Below, in pieces: positions 25,179 through 33,936 of a stretch of 64,000 nucleotides of DNA. The translations under genes and the position numbers were made by a program. Source of the stretch: JAFDWI01 sp963764215 (GTDB lineage Bacteria > Actinomycetota > Acidimicrobiia > Acidimicrobiales > Iamiaceae); contig CAVXRS010000008.1 of assembly GCA_963764215.1 (NCBI GenBank), positions 62,001 to 126,000 of the forward strand, read 5' to 3'. The notes beneath the pieces were generated by a model. That model saw only the letters and a list, made by a program, of their open reading frames with translations, searched no databases and was not told where the DNA came from. Position 1 is the first letter of the stretch, and every line of letters starts with the position of its first letter.

Positions 25179-27277
25179 GTCCGGTCTCCGACGAGGTCGG
25201 GCACTTCGGCATCCGCGGCGTCCTCGCCCGCATCGTGATGGTGCCCTCGCAAGCTCGGCACCTCGATGCCATGGCGATTGGCGAGCCACGCGGCGGCGCT
25301 GTCACGGAGGCGGAAGACCAGCTCCGCGAGGCCGCCGGGAAGCAGCAGCAACACCCCGAGCACCCCCACGGCGCTGGGGAGCAGCTGCCAGGATGAAGGC
25401 AGGAACCAGGTGCCACCCTTGGCGAAGATCGCCCCGATCACCGCGCCGCTGAGCGAACCGACCCCACCGACGACCGCCGCGGTGAACACTCCGACGCTCT
25501 CGGTGGCCGTGAAAGGGTTCTCGCTGTACTGCTGGGAGATCATGGCGAGCAGACAGCCGGCCATCCCCGCGAGGAACCCGGACGTGGCGAACGCCGTCAG
25601 CTTGGCCCGCAACAGCCGCACCCCATAGGCCTGAGCGGCCTGTTCGTTGCCGCGCATGGCCCGCAACATCCGTCCGGTGTGGGAGTTGCGGATGCCCGCC
25701 ACCGCGATCAGCCCGGCCACCGCGACGACCACGCACACGGCGTACATGCGGCCTTCCGAGGAGAGATCGATCGAGCCGAGCAGCGGGGGACGGTCGATCC
25801 GCCCGTTGGGGATCCAGGAGAACGTGCTGCGGTTCAACAGATACCCGGTCGTGGCCATCGCCATCGCCAGGGTCGCGACCGCCAGATAGAACCCGCGCAA
25901 CCGGAAGCTCGGCAACCCGATCACAGTGGCCGCGGCCGCGCCACAGGCACCGGCGAATGCGAGCGCGGCGACGAGGTCCCAGTGCCAGTCGGCGACCGCG
26001 ATGACTCCGGCGACCGCGCCGACCGCGGCGAAGGACATCTGACCGAGCGAGACCTGTCCGGCCCAACCGGTGAGCACCACGATCGAGAGGGTGACCAGGA
26101 CGAAACAGGCCACCGTCGCGGCCTTCTGCTGGTTGGCCGGTCCGAGCCAGAACCCGAGCAACACCAGCAATCCGAGTCCGGCGCAGATGCCCAGGACGCG
26201 TACGAAGATCGCGAGCGGCAGTCGGCGCAGTACGTCGGGCAACGGACGGGGGTCGTCCGCGGTGCGCCACGAGGCTGTGTCGTCGAGGTCGGCCCGACGA
26301 CGACCGGCGCGTTTGAGGATGAGCCCGACGAACACGACCACCGCGTAGACGACGTACACCAGCGTCGGGTTGTCGCCGGCGTGCCAGGTGACCCCTTGTT
26401 CCATGATCCCGAGCGCCACCGCCGTGAGCGCCACCGCTGGGAGGGACGCAGCGCCTGCGAGCACGAGCGCCGTCAAGGCGGCGATCAACGACGTGAGGCT
26501 GACCGTTGCGTTCAGCGGGATGCCCAGGATCGATGATCGCATGAACACCCCGATGAACGACAGCACCGCCGCGATCGACCAGACGAGCGTGTTGATGCGC
26601 TTGACCGGAATGCCCAGGCTGGCTGCCCGGTCGGCGCGCTCGGCGCTGGCTTGGACGGCGATCCCGATGTCGCTGCGGGAGAGGAACGTGGCGAGCGCGA
26701 TGAGCACGGCGAGCGACAGCACCGCCGCGGCGATCGCGTTGGTGGTGAACAACTGGGTGCCGATGCTGAACTGGACTCCACCGGGGAACGTGATCGCCGA
26801 CGTGTTGAGCGCTTGTTGGCCCCAGATGCTCGGGATCAGCAGCGAGAAGACGAGGAACAGCTGGGAGATCCCGATGGTGGCGACGGTCAAGACCAGTCGG
26901 GATGCCGAGAAGAACCTGCGGATGAGCAGGAACTCGACCAACGCACCGATGACCGCGGCGCCGACGATCCCGATCGCGAAGGAGAGCAGGTACGGCAGTG
27001 ACCACGACGAGACGATGCAGCCGTACGCGAAGGCCGTGGGGAGGGTGCCCAGATCGGCTTGCGCGAAGTTGATGATGCGATTGGCCCGTTGGATCATCGC
27101 CAGACCGACGGCGACGAGTGCACCGAGCAGGCCGAGGACCAGGCCCAGCCCGACCACGCCGGCGGGCATCGGGTAGATGAGCAGCGTCCCGATGACGATG
27201 ACGATCGCCGGTACGAAGGGCGACAGCAGGTGGCCGAAGCGGTTCGTGGCGCGGTTCGGGTCCTGACGAAGCAACAT
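25175..27277 (-). CDS. LivH-LivM fused branched-chain-type ABC permease
   Basis: 700-residue fusion of both permease subunits of a LivHM-type importer. Residues about 20-330 match LivH (LVAVGLAMIQRANRIINFAQ, then SRSDIGIAVQASAERADRAA). Residues about 365-650 match LivM (LTGWAGQVSLGQMSFAAVGA and the coupling segment NSHTGRMLRAMRGNEQAAQA). Together with the ATPase fusion and the binding protein downstream it completes an importer for amino acids, urea or related polar solutes. It is the first gene of the operon. A histidine/aspartate-rich tail (HHHDAGEDAADAEV) closes the protein. Confidence 0.9.
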   Translation of the reverse strand: MLLRQDPNRATNRFGHLLSPFVPAIVIVIGTLLIYPMPAGVVGLGLVLGLLGALVAVGLAMIQRANRIINFAQADLGTLPTAFAYGCIVSSWSLPYLLSFAIGIVGAAVIGALVEFLLIRRFFSASRLVLTVATIGISQLFLVFSLLIPSIWGQQALNTSAITFPGGVQFSIGTQLFTTNAIAAAVLSLAVLIALATFLSRSDIGIAVQASAERADRAASLGIPVKRINTLVWSIAAVLSFIGVFMRSSILGIPLNATVSLTSLIAALTALVLAGAASLPAVALTAVALGIMEQGVTWHAGDNPTLVYVVYAVVVFVGLILKRAGRRRADLDDTASWRTADDPRPLPDVLRRLPLAIFVRVLGICAGLGLLVLLGFWLGPANQQKAATVACFVLVTLSIVVLTGWAGQVSLGQMSFAAVGAVAGVIAVADWHWDLVAALAFAGACGAAAATVIGLPSFRLRGFYLAVATLAMAMATTGYLLNRSTFSWIPNGRIDRPPLLGSIDLSSEGRMYAVCVVVAVAGLIAVAGIRNSHTGRMLRAMRGNEQAAQAYGVRLLRAKLTAFATSGFLAGMAGCLLAMISQQYSENPFTATESVGVFTAAVVGGVGSLSGAVIGAIFAKGGTWFLPSSWQLLPSAVGVLGVLLLLPGGLAELVFRLRDSAAAWLANRHGIEVPSLRGHHHDAGEDAADAEVPDLVGDRT

Positions 27278-27697
27278 CAGCAGGCGCCCGCGTGATGGTG
27301 CAGCGCGGTGATTGGTCGTGTCCGACCTGCCGGTCGGTGACGCGTGGTGGTGCTGTTGTCCACCGTTCCCCTTGAGTCGAGCGGCGAATCATGGCGCCGG
27401 CCCCCGGGCTCGGCGTGGGCGTGACTCTAGCCTGACCCGAGGGTCAAGGTTGCCGGGTTGTTCCTGCGGGGCGCGCCGCCGGCCGATCCGACCGCTTCGG
27501 GCCCGTTCGGTACACGAGCTGGTTGCTTTTGGCAGCGGGGCCCTAAGCTTGTCCAGTGAGGGAGCCGCTGCTCTCGAACACGAGGCCCCAGTGTTCCCGA
27601 CCAACTCTCCCGAGAACCGGATCAGCCAGGACCGCCCGTCCGTTGCTGCGACACGGCCCAGCGCGGATCACCGGCAGGGTTGCCGGGGAGCGGGATC
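27278..27697. other. Non-coding region upstream of the liv-type operon
   Basis: About 420 bases without a convincing gene. It holds the likely control region of the operon to its left (an inverted repeat and a TAGAGT hexamer) and, at 27544-27549, a TAAGCT hexamer facing right whose transcript would lead into the small gene at 27698. Confidence 0.5.
27424..27446 (-). promoter_or_regulatory. Promoter/operator candidate for the LivHM/MFS-LivFG operon
   Basis: On the minus strand TAGAGT (27429-27424) looks like a -10 element. Immediately upstream an inverted repeat, TGACCC-GA-GGGTCA (27433-27446), overlaps where the -35 would be. A regulator bound there would block or replace -35 recognition. 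The regulator is unknown. Confidence 0.4.
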
Positions 27698-27883
27698 GTG
27701 AAGGTCCCACCTGGAACCGGCATGGGTGAACCGGTCGAGATCGACCTCGACCCGCTGTCGCCGTGGCGTTGGCGGATCGTGGTCATCGGCAACGGCTGGA
27801 CGGCCGACACCGAGTGTCGCGGACCGAAATGGCTGGCGAAACGGCGTGTCCGCCGCCTGTTCCACCAACTCCACCGGAGTTGA
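27698..27883 (+). CDS. Small basic protein, hypothetical
   Basis: 61-residue reading frame beginning GTG 27698 seven bases after GGGGAG. It has an acidic start (GEPVEIDLDPLSPWRWRIVVIG) and a strongly basic end (KWLAKRRVRRLFHQLHRS). The ribosome binding site and plausible composition favour a real gene, but I recognise no family. An internal ATG at 27722 is an alternative start. It is convergent with the YggT-like gene. Confidence 0.4.
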   Translation: MKVPPGTGMGEPVEIDLDPLSPWRWRIVVIGNGWTADTECRGPKWLAKRRVRRLFHQLHRS

Positions 27884-27926
27884 GCCCCGCATCGACGTGA
27901 TCGGCTGCCCGGGGGCCGGGTGAAGT

Positions 27927-28427
27927 TCAGCGATCGGGATACGGCGGAAATTGTGCGGTCGGGTCGCCGACGTTCTGCCGGTTGCGACTGATCGTCTCGG
28001 CATACCGCTGATCACGTTCGAGCTGGCGTTGGTGGGCGATCTCGTCACGCTCGGACTGGTCGATCTGATTGATGTGACGGCTCAGCCACTCGATCAGCGC
28101 CCGCAGCGCCAGCAGCACGATGCCGTAGATGACCATCGCGAACAACACCGATGTGTCGAGCACCGACGGCACGCTGTTTCCCGCGGTACCGACCTGGACT
28201 GGTTCGAAGATGCCCCGGAAGGGCGCCATCACCCGGTCGAGGTTGCGGTAGGCCCAGGCGACGAAACCGGCCTGGGAATTGGCTCCGAACAACAACAACA
28301 AGAAGCCGAGAACGAGAATGATCTCGGTGATGATGACGATCGCGGTGACGAACTGCACCAACAGGCGCGCGGTCCAGATCGTGGCCCGTTCGGTGGATCG
28401 TTGGCTCGTCGGCGTGGAACCGGACAT
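27927..28427 (-). CDS. YggT-like membrane protein
   Basis: 166-residue protein with two long hydrophobic stretches (about residues 25-50 and 95-118) and the YggT-like layout of a short amphipathic segment with prolines between them (LDRVMAPFRGIFEPV). The C-terminal third is hydrophilic and charged, HINQIDQSERDEIAHQRQL. YggT proteins are linked to cell division, osmotic tolerance or membrane protein assembly; the role here is unknown. ATG 28427 is the best start. Confidence 0.6.
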   Translation of the reverse strand: MSGSTPTSQRSTERATIWTARLLVQFVTAIVIITEIILVLGFLLLLFGANSQAGFVAWAYRNLDRVMAPFRGIFEPVQVGTAGNSVPSVLDTSVLFAMVIYGIVLLALRALIEWLSRHINQIDQSERDEIAHQRQLERDQRYAETISRNRQNVGDPTAQFPPYPDR

Positions 28428-28550
28428 GGAGACCTCAACTGCGGCGGGAACGATGCTCGCCGGCCACCCTAGTGGTGATGGGGCGGGGAACCGGCGCAAT
28501 CCCGGCGGCACGAATGCTCGGCGAGGTGAACCGATGAGCGGTGCATCGGG

Positions 28551-28563
28551 CAGAATGATGGTC
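28551..28563 (+). promoter_or_regulatory. Leaderless -10 promoter (CAGAAT)
   Basis: CAGAAT seven bases before ATG 28564, inside a GGGCAGAATG string that is repeated exactly before the enoyl-CoA hydratase gene at 36074. Confidence 0.45.
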
Positions 28564-29457
28564 ATGCCCACGAGCAACCCCGCACTGTCCGAGCGCGTGT
28601 TCGAACGGGAGATCGAGGCCTCCCGGAACGGTGGTTCGGCCACCGCACTTGCCGAGCCGAGCGGTTGGGCCGCTCCGTCGGGTACCGGCACCACGCCGGA
28701 ACCCGCCGGGCAACCGCAATCGAAGCAGGCACCGCCGCCGGCGATGGTCGACGACGACGCGATGCGCGTCGGCGGCGTCGCGAGCGCCACGGCGATCCTC
28801 GGTGCGGTGCTGGTGCTCACTGCGGTGTTCGGCTGGAACTCGGTGGGCATCGAAACCGCCAAGAACATCTCGGGCGACACGGTCGTCACGTCCACGCACA
28901 TTCCAGGCTGGCTCTGGCCGGCGTGGTTCATCGGCCTGGGACTGGCGATCGTCACCGTGTTCAAACCCAAGATCGCCAGGGTCACCGGGGTGCTCTACGC
29001 GGCGGCGGAGGGTCTGTTGCTCGGGGCGATCTCGAAGATCTTCAACGTGCAGTACAGCGGCATCGTGGTCCAGGCCGTCGCGCTGACCGCGGCGGTGTTC
29101 CTGATCATGCTCGCGCTCTTCGCAACCGGCGCGATCCGGGTGACGAACAAGCTCCGCATGGGCATCATCGTCGCCACCGCCGCAGTGTTCGGGGTCTACC
29201 TTCTCACCTGGATCCTGGAACTGGTCGGCGTGGCGAATCCGCTGATCTTCTCGGCCGGTCCGATCGGGATCGTGTTCAGCCTGGTCGTCGTGGGAATCGC
29301 GGCGTTCAATCTGCTGCTCGACTTCGACTTCGTGAGTCGGGCCGTCGAGGCGAAGGCTCCGCGGTACCTGGAGTGGTATGCGGCGTTCGGCCTCATGGTC
29401 ACGCTCATCTGGCTGTACCTCGAGCTGTTGCGGTTGCTCGCCAAGCTCCGGAGTTGA
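28564..29457 (+). CDS. Bax inhibitor-1 / YccA-family membrane protein
   Basis: 297-residue protein. About 80 hydrophilic, Pro/Ala-rich residues are followed by seven hydrophobic helices, matching actinobacterial YccA-like proteins of the BI-1 family. Characteristic segments are MRVGGVASATAILGAVLVLTA and LLLGAISKIFN, with the C-terminal helix pair ending in FDFVSRAVEAKAPRYLEWYA. The family forms pH-sensitive calcium leak channels and, in E. coli, YccA modulates FtsH. ATG 28564 is supported by the hexamer seven bases upstream. It lies 115 bases before the SPFH gene on the same strand. Confidence 0.85.
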   Translation: MPTSNPALSERVFEREIEASRNGGSATALAEPSGWAAPSGTGTTPEPAGQPQSKQAPPPAMVDDDAMRVGGVASATAILGAVLVLTAVFGWNSVGIETAKNISGDTVVTSTHIPGWLWPAWFIGLGLAIVTVFKPKIARVTGVLYAAAEGLLLGAISKIFNVQYSGIVVQAVALTAAVFLIMLALFATGAIRVTNKLRMGIIVATAAVFGVYLLTWILELVGVANPLIFSAGPIGIVFSLVVVGIAAFNLLLDFDFVSRAVEAKAPRYLEWYAAFGLMVTLIWLYLELLRLLAKLRS

Positions 29458-29512
29458 GCATCGCCGGGCAGGCACCCGACACCATCGGCGACAGCCCTGC
29501 GGGCCGCTTCGC

Positions 29513-29518
29513 TATAGT
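29513..29518 (+). promoter_or_regulatory. -10 promoter (TATAGT) of the SPFH operon
   Basis: TATAGT lies 54 bases before the SPFH start, giving a conventional leader of about 48 bases with an AAAGGAGCTC ribosome binding site. Confidence 0.5.
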
Positions 29519-29572
29519 GGCGCCGCACCGGGCCGGCGGATCGGCCTCGCCGCGTCGTACAAAGGAGCTCAC

Positions 29573-30853
29573 ATGGCATTCATCAAGGCGTTCGCGGGAG
29601 CGCTTGGTGGGACGCTCGCCGACCAGTGGAAAGACTTCCTCATGCCGCCGCCGGGAATCCCCCCCACGGCGGCACTCTTCCCCGGCGTGCCCCAGTCCCA
29701 GAACGAAGGACGTGGGTCGAACACCAAGGCTTCGGCGAACATCATCACCGACGGCAGCCTCATCGTGGTGCCCGAGGGGTACGCGTTGGTCACCTTCCAG
29801 GATGGTGAGCTGACCGGGTTCATCGCCGAGCCCGGGGGGTACGAGTACACCTCGGACAACCAGAACTCGAAGTCGGTCTTCGCCGACGGTGGACTGGTCA
29901 GCTCGACGGTGAAGACCTCGTGGGAGCGCTTCAAGTTCGGGGGGCAACCCGGCGCGCAGCAACTGGTCTTCTACGTCAACCTCAAGGAACTCCCGAACAA
30001 CCGTTTCGGCACCCAATCGGAGATCTACTGGGACGACGCCTACCTGGGTGCCCAGGTCGGCGCCATCACCCGGGGCAGTTACTCGTTGAAGATCGTCGAC
30101 CCGATCCTGTTCATCAAGGGGTTCGTGCCGCTCACCTACCTGAACTACGACGCGAAGTTCTTCGACTTCACGGATCTGGACAACGACGCGGCATCGCAGT
30201 TGTTCAACGAAGTCGTCGGCTCCCTCGCCGCCGCCTTCTCCTACTACACCAATGACCCGAGCAAGGGGAACCGGATCGCCCGCATCCAGGGCGATGCCAT
30301 CGGCTTCGCCCAGTCGCTCAGCGCGGCGGTCGAAGAGGGCTACCAGTGGACCTCGGACCGGGGGCTCACCATCGTCAAGGTCGCACTCCAGGCGATCGAG
30401 TACGACGAGGACACCCGGGCACTGCTCAGCGACGTGAAGAAAGCCGATGCGCTCGGTGGGGCGCGGGGAAATTCGTTCATGCAGCAGGCTGCGGCCCGGG
30501 GGATCCAGGGTGCCGGTGAAAACCCCGGTGGCGCCGGTGGAGGTGCCGGCATGGCCTTCCTGGGAATGGGCATGCAGTCCGCCGGAGGCGCGATGGGTGG
30601 CCTCCAACAGCCGAATGTCCCGCCCCAGTACCCGGCTCCGCCTCCCGGTGCGGCCCAGCCACCTGCAGGGTCACCCCCGGCGGGCGCCGCGCCCGCCCAG
30701 GCCCAACCGGGCCAGGAAGCTCCGCCCGCCGCGGCCGCGCCGCCGGCCGAGGATCCGGTCGCGAAGCTCGCCCAATACAAGCAGATGCTCGACCAGGGCC
30801 TGATCACCCAGGAGGACTTCGACGCGGCGAAGGCCAAGGTCCTGGGGCTCTAG
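29573..30853 (+). CDS. SPFH/Band-7 protein with C-terminal SHOCT domain (YdjI-like)
   Basis: 426-residue protein. After a short N-terminal helix, residues about 55-300 form an SPFH domain of the Band_7_1 type (ASANIITDGSLIVVPEGYAL; DPILFIKGFVPLTYLN). A Gly/Pro/Ala-rich linker follows, and the last 35 residues are a SHOCT module (DPVAKLAQYKQMLDQGLI). B. subtilis YdjI is the nearest characterised type; it recruits PspA to stressed membranes. ATG 29573 has a clear AAAGGAG. The next two genes follow at 9 and 2 bases, so the three form an operon. Confidence 0.85.
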   Translation: MAFIKAFAGALGGTLADQWKDFLMPPPGIPPTAALFPGVPQSQNEGRGSNTKASANIITDGSLIVVPEGYALVTFQDGELTGFIAEPGGYEYTSDNQNSKSVFADGGLVSSTVKTSWERFKFGGQPGAQQLVFYVNLKELPNNRFGTQSEIYWDDAYLGAQVGAITRGSYSLKIVDPILFIKGFVPLTYLNYDAKFFDFTDLDNDAASQLFNEVVGSLAAAFSYYTNDPSKGNRIARIQGDAIGFAQSLSAAVEEGYQWTSDRGLTIVKVALQAIEYDEDTRALLSDVKKADALGGARGNSFMQQAAARGIQGAGENPGGAGGGAGMAFLGMGMQSAGGAMGGLQQPNVPPQYPAPPPGAAQPPAGSPPAGAAPAQAQPGQEAPPAAAAPPAEDPVAKLAQYKQMLDQGLITQEDFDAAKAKVLGL

Positions 30854-30862
30854 GCGGCTGCG

Positions 30863-32095
30863 GTGAGCGATTCCGACACGACTCCACCACCGGGCGACGG
30901 CCCACCACCGCCCGCGCCGTCGGCCCCGGAGCCTCAGATCATCCAGACCGACGCCGGCGCCGCCGACGGGCTGGTCAAGTGCGCCCGCTGCGGGGCGACC
31001 GAGATCGGGCTGAACATCGAATCGGGCATGTTGCGTTGCGGGTTCTGCCGCTACGAATGGCTACCCGAGAGCGCCGGTGACGCATTCGGCATCAACGGTG
31101 ACATCGGCCTGTTGCAGGGCACGATCATGGGGTCGGGATCCAAGGACATCCAACCCTCGGCGGAGGTGGTGTGCACGTTCAAGTGCAGCGCCTGTGGTGC
31201 CGAGGTCGTGATCGACACGGCGAACAGCACGCAGGCGCGCTGCCATTGGTGCCGGAACAAGCTCTCGATGAACGAGCAGATCGCCAACGGTGCGATTCCC
31301 GACGTGGTGCTCCCGTTCCGGCTGACCAGGGAAGTCGCGATGGAGCGGATCTCCGGGTTCGTGAAGAAGCGGAAGTACTTCGCCCACCCCCGGTTCAAGG
31401 CCGAGTTCGACCCCGAGAACGTCATGGGGGTGTACCTGCCGTACATGATCGTCGACGTCAATGCCCATGCGTCGCTCAGCGGCCAGGGCGAACACGAGAC
31501 CCGCCGCTACACCGTCAAGCGCGGTGACGACGAAGAGACCCGCTACGACGCCGACCGCTACCGGGTCGGCCGTGCATTCGACCTGCACATCAACGACCTC
31601 ACCGTCGAGTCGTCGTCGGAGAAGTTGAACCGTGGGCTCCACAACACGAACAACGTGATCAACGCGATCATGCCTTTCGACGTGGAGAACTCGGTGCGCT
31701 ACGACGCAAACTTCCTGGCCGGGTTCACCTCCGAGCGACGTGACACCGACATGGGGGATCTCACCCCGTTGGTGACCCGCCAGTCCAAGGACATCGCCCG
31801 GTTCTCCGCCAATGACACCCTCGACTTCTACGACCGCGGGGTTCGCTGGGAGAACGAGGAGCTCGAGGTCGCGGGGCAGCGCTGGGTGTCGGCGTATCTG
31901 CCGGTGTGGCTGTACAGCTATCACCAGGACAAAGGCGATGGGCGTGGCATCCTGCACTACGTGGCGGTCAACGGCCGGACCGGGGAGACCATGGGGAGCG
32001 TGCCGCTGCACCAACCCAAGCTGCTCTCCGTGGCGGCGATCGTCGAGGTGATCGGCATCGTCGTGATGGTCCTGATCCTGGTGTTGGGAGGCTGA
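30863..32095 (+). CDS. Double zinc-ribbon protein with C-terminal membrane anchor (YdjG-like)
   Basis: 410-residue protein with two zinc ribbons: C40-x2-C43 with C59-x2-C62, and C108-x2-C111 with C127-x2-C130. A soluble domain of about 250 residues begins at VLPFRLTREVAMERISGFVK, and a single C-terminal transmembrane helix ends LSVAAIVEVIGIVVMVLILV. The N-terminal 28 residues are proline-rich. This matches the TFIIB-type zinc-ribbon membrane proteins such as YdjG that accompany SPFH proteins in envelope-stress loci. GTG 30863 starts nine bases after the SPFH stop. Confidence 0.8.
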   Translation: MSDSDTTPPPGDGPPPPAPSAPEPQIIQTDAGAADGLVKCARCGATEIGLNIESGMLRCGFCRYEWLPESAGDAFGINGDIGLLQGTIMGSGSKDIQPSAEVVCTFKCSACGAEVVIDTANSTQARCHWCRNKLSMNEQIANGAIPDVVLPFRLTREVAMERISGFVKKRKYFAHPRFKAEFDPENVMGVYLPYMIVDVNAHASLSGQGEHETRRYTVKRGDDEETRYDADRYRVGRAFDLHINDLTVESSSEKLNRGLHNTNNVINAIMPFDVENSVRYDANFLAGFTSERRDTDMGDLTPLVTRQSKDIARFSANDTLDFYDRGVRWENEELEVAGQRWVSAYLPVWLYSYHQDKGDGRGILHYVAVNGRTGETMGSVPLHQPKLLSVAAIVEVIGIVVMVLILVLGG

Positions 32096-32097
32096 GC

Positions 32098-32478
32098 ATG
32101 TTCGGCATCGTGCACTCCACCCTGGTCCTGTTGGCGAGCTCGAGCTCGGACAGCGGCTCGTCGGGATTCGCCTATGTCTTCCTGCTGTCGGGATTCGTCT
32201 TCTACGGGTACGTGTTCTTCCGCTACCGCAACGTGACCAAACGCCATCACCACGAGACCGAGACCGAGGCGACGAAGCTGAACCTGGTCCAGTCCGACGA
32301 GCGGATCGACTCGTTGACCGGATTGTCGAACGCCCGCATCGAAGGTGCCAACAACACCCAGGTCGGGGGGTCGGGTGGTCTGCCGTTCTCGATGGATCAG
32401 CTCGGCTCGTTGACCGACAAGTTGAACCCCGTGATCGAGCAGTTCAACAAGCATTCCAATGGTGGCGCCGGGAGCTGA
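32098..32478 (+). CDS. Small membrane-anchored protein of the SPFH operon
   Basis: 126 residues: a serine-rich extracellular start, one strong transmembrane helix (about residues 22-40, ending VFFRYRNVTKRHHH), then a charged, probably coiled region and an Asn/Gly-rich tail. It occupies the place of YdjH in the Bacillus locus, but no sequence similarity can be claimed by eye. ATG 32098 lies two bases after the zinc-ribbon stop. Confidence 0.7.
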   Translation: MFGIVHSTLVLLASSSSDSGSSGFAYVFLLSGFVFYGYVFFRYRNVTKRHHHETETEATKLNLVQSDERIDSLTGLSNARIEGANNTQVGGSGGLPFSMDQLGSLTDKLNPVIEQFNKHSNGGAGS

Positions 32479-32480
32479 TC

Positions 32481-33833
32481 TCAACCGGTGAAGGTCGGCT
32501 CCCGACGGACGGGCGTCGCGGGCTCGGACTTGACCGGCTGAGCTTTCGGAGGCTGGTTGTCGGCTCCGGCGGGTGACTTTGCCGTGTCGGCGCACGGGAC
32601 CATGGCCTGCCCGTCAGGATCGCGTCCGGTCGGCGTCGGCTCGGCAGCCGGATACACCGTCGTTCCCGGCGCAGCGCTCACCGAATCGATGATCGGCTGG
32701 AGAAACGCTGCGTCGTCCCAGGATGACGGCGGTCGGGTCCCGGCCCCCGGTATGAGGTTGCTGGGGGGATATCGCCCGAACAGGTTCGGATCGGCCACCG
32801 GCGGACAGGCGCTCTTGACGTAGTCGCCGTTGCGGGCCACCACCAGATCGAGACTTCGGATCATGTACACGAACTGCCCGTCGAACCCGTCCATCATGGG
32901 AACCGGGTCGCTGATGCCGGGCACGCCGATGAACCAGAACAGATAGCCGTACTCGCCCTTCGACACCGCGGTGGGGGTGAGCGATTCGTGCACCCAGGAT
33001 TTCGACACGATCTGGTGACCGTTCCAGTTGCCGTCGTTCAGATACAGCAGTCCGATCCGTGCGAAGTCGCGGGTGGTCGTGTCCATGCAGCAGTAGGTGA
33101 GGGTGTGCCCGGCCGCGTCGGACCACCATTCGACCTGATGGATGCCGAGCGGGTCGAACAGCTTGACCTGGGCGAACTGTGCCGCCGACATGCCGGTGGC
33201 GACCTCGATGACCCGGGAGAGCAGCATGGCGTCCGCGCTCGAGTAGTTGAACACCGTTCCCGGCTTCGCCGCGAGGGGTCGGCTTTCCGAATAGGCGAGC
33301 TCGTTCGAGGACAGGCCCATCTTGATGACATCCGACGAGCCGGCATCGGCGGGGTTGTAGTCCTCGTTCGACTTCAGCCCCGACGCCATCTCCAACACGT
33401 CGCGAAGCGTGATCGCGGCCTTGGGCGTTCCCTTCCAGTCGGGAAACCAGGTCGTCATCGGCTGGTCGACGCCGGCGATCTTGCCCTCGTCGATGGCGAT
33501 GCCGATCAGGATTCCGATGACGGACTTCGCCTCGGACCAACTTGCCGCCCAGGATCGGGGCCCTTCGCCGGGCGCGTACCACTCCGAGGCGATGTGCCCG
33601 CCGCGCACCACGACCACCCCCTGGGTGTTGCGCCCCGAGGCGAATGCGTACTCGCGCGCCCCGGCGAGCGTGCCCGCGTCCATACCGGCCGCTGCCGGGT
33701 CGACGATCGACCAGCCCCCGTCGGTCGCCGCCGCGCCACTGGTCGGCGCGGCGGTCAGGAGCATCGTCGCCACCAGGAGCAGCCCGGCGGTCACCGCGGG
33801 AACCCGGTGGTGTCGCGATCGGTGAGTCCTCAT
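32481..33833 (-). CDS. Secreted serine hydrolase, beta-lactamase (PBP4*/class C-like) family
   Basis: 450-residue exported enzyme. A signal peptide covers about residues 1-35 (basic start, hydrophobic VTAGLLLVATMLL, then AAPTSGAAA). The SxxK catalytic motif is S100-E-A-K103, followed by NYSSAD at about 194 (the YxS/N position). Such proteins act as esterases, D-aminopeptidases or peptidoglycan hydrolases. It ends in a Pro/Lys-rich tail whose last residues, ATPVRREPTFTG, resemble the C-terminus of the phospholipase C-like protein at 52794. ATG 33833 has GGGGGAACGAG before it. It is convergent with the SPFH operon. Confidence 0.85.
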   Translation of the reverse strand: MRTHRSRHHRVPAVTAGLLLVATMLLTAAPTSGAAATDGGWSIVDPAAAGMDAGTLAGAREYAFASGRNTQGVVVVRGGHIASEWYAPGEGPRSWAASWSEAKSVIGILIGIAIDEGKIAGVDQPMTTWFPDWKGTPKAAITLRDVLEMASGLKSNEDYNPADAGSSDVIKMGLSSNELAYSESRPLAAKPGTVFNYSSADAMLLSRVIEVATGMSAAQFAQVKLFDPLGIHQVEWWSDAAGHTLTYCCMDTTTRDFARIGLLYLNDGNWNGHQIVSKSWVHESLTPTAVSKGEYGYLFWFIGVPGISDPVPMMDGFDGQFVYMIRSLDLVVARNGDYVKSACPPVADPNLFGRYPPSNLIPGAGTRPPSSWDDAAFLQPIIDSVSAAPGTTVYPAAEPTPTGRDPDGQAMVPCADTAKSPAGADNQPPKAQPVKSEPATPVRREPTFTG

Positions 33834-33936
33834 CTCGTTCCCCCAGTGGTCAGTCGATTGCTGTGGCGACGATAGTCGCCCTCGCGGGCCACTCCGGTTC
33901 GCACCGTCGAGGTGCCCGGTTCGGCGCTCGCTGTGG

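Noticed and set aside
22110..25238. A 1,042-codon plus-strand frame opposite the MFS-LivFG gene
   Set aside because: Its composition (runs of D, G, R, H, Q) is that of antisense high-GC DNA, and the minus strand carries complete transporter motifs.
27546..27725. A 59-codon frame starting at a GTG six bases after TAAGCT
   Set aside because: Its translation is Arg/Pro-rich without secondary structure; the GTG 27698 frame has a proper ribosome binding site and better composition.
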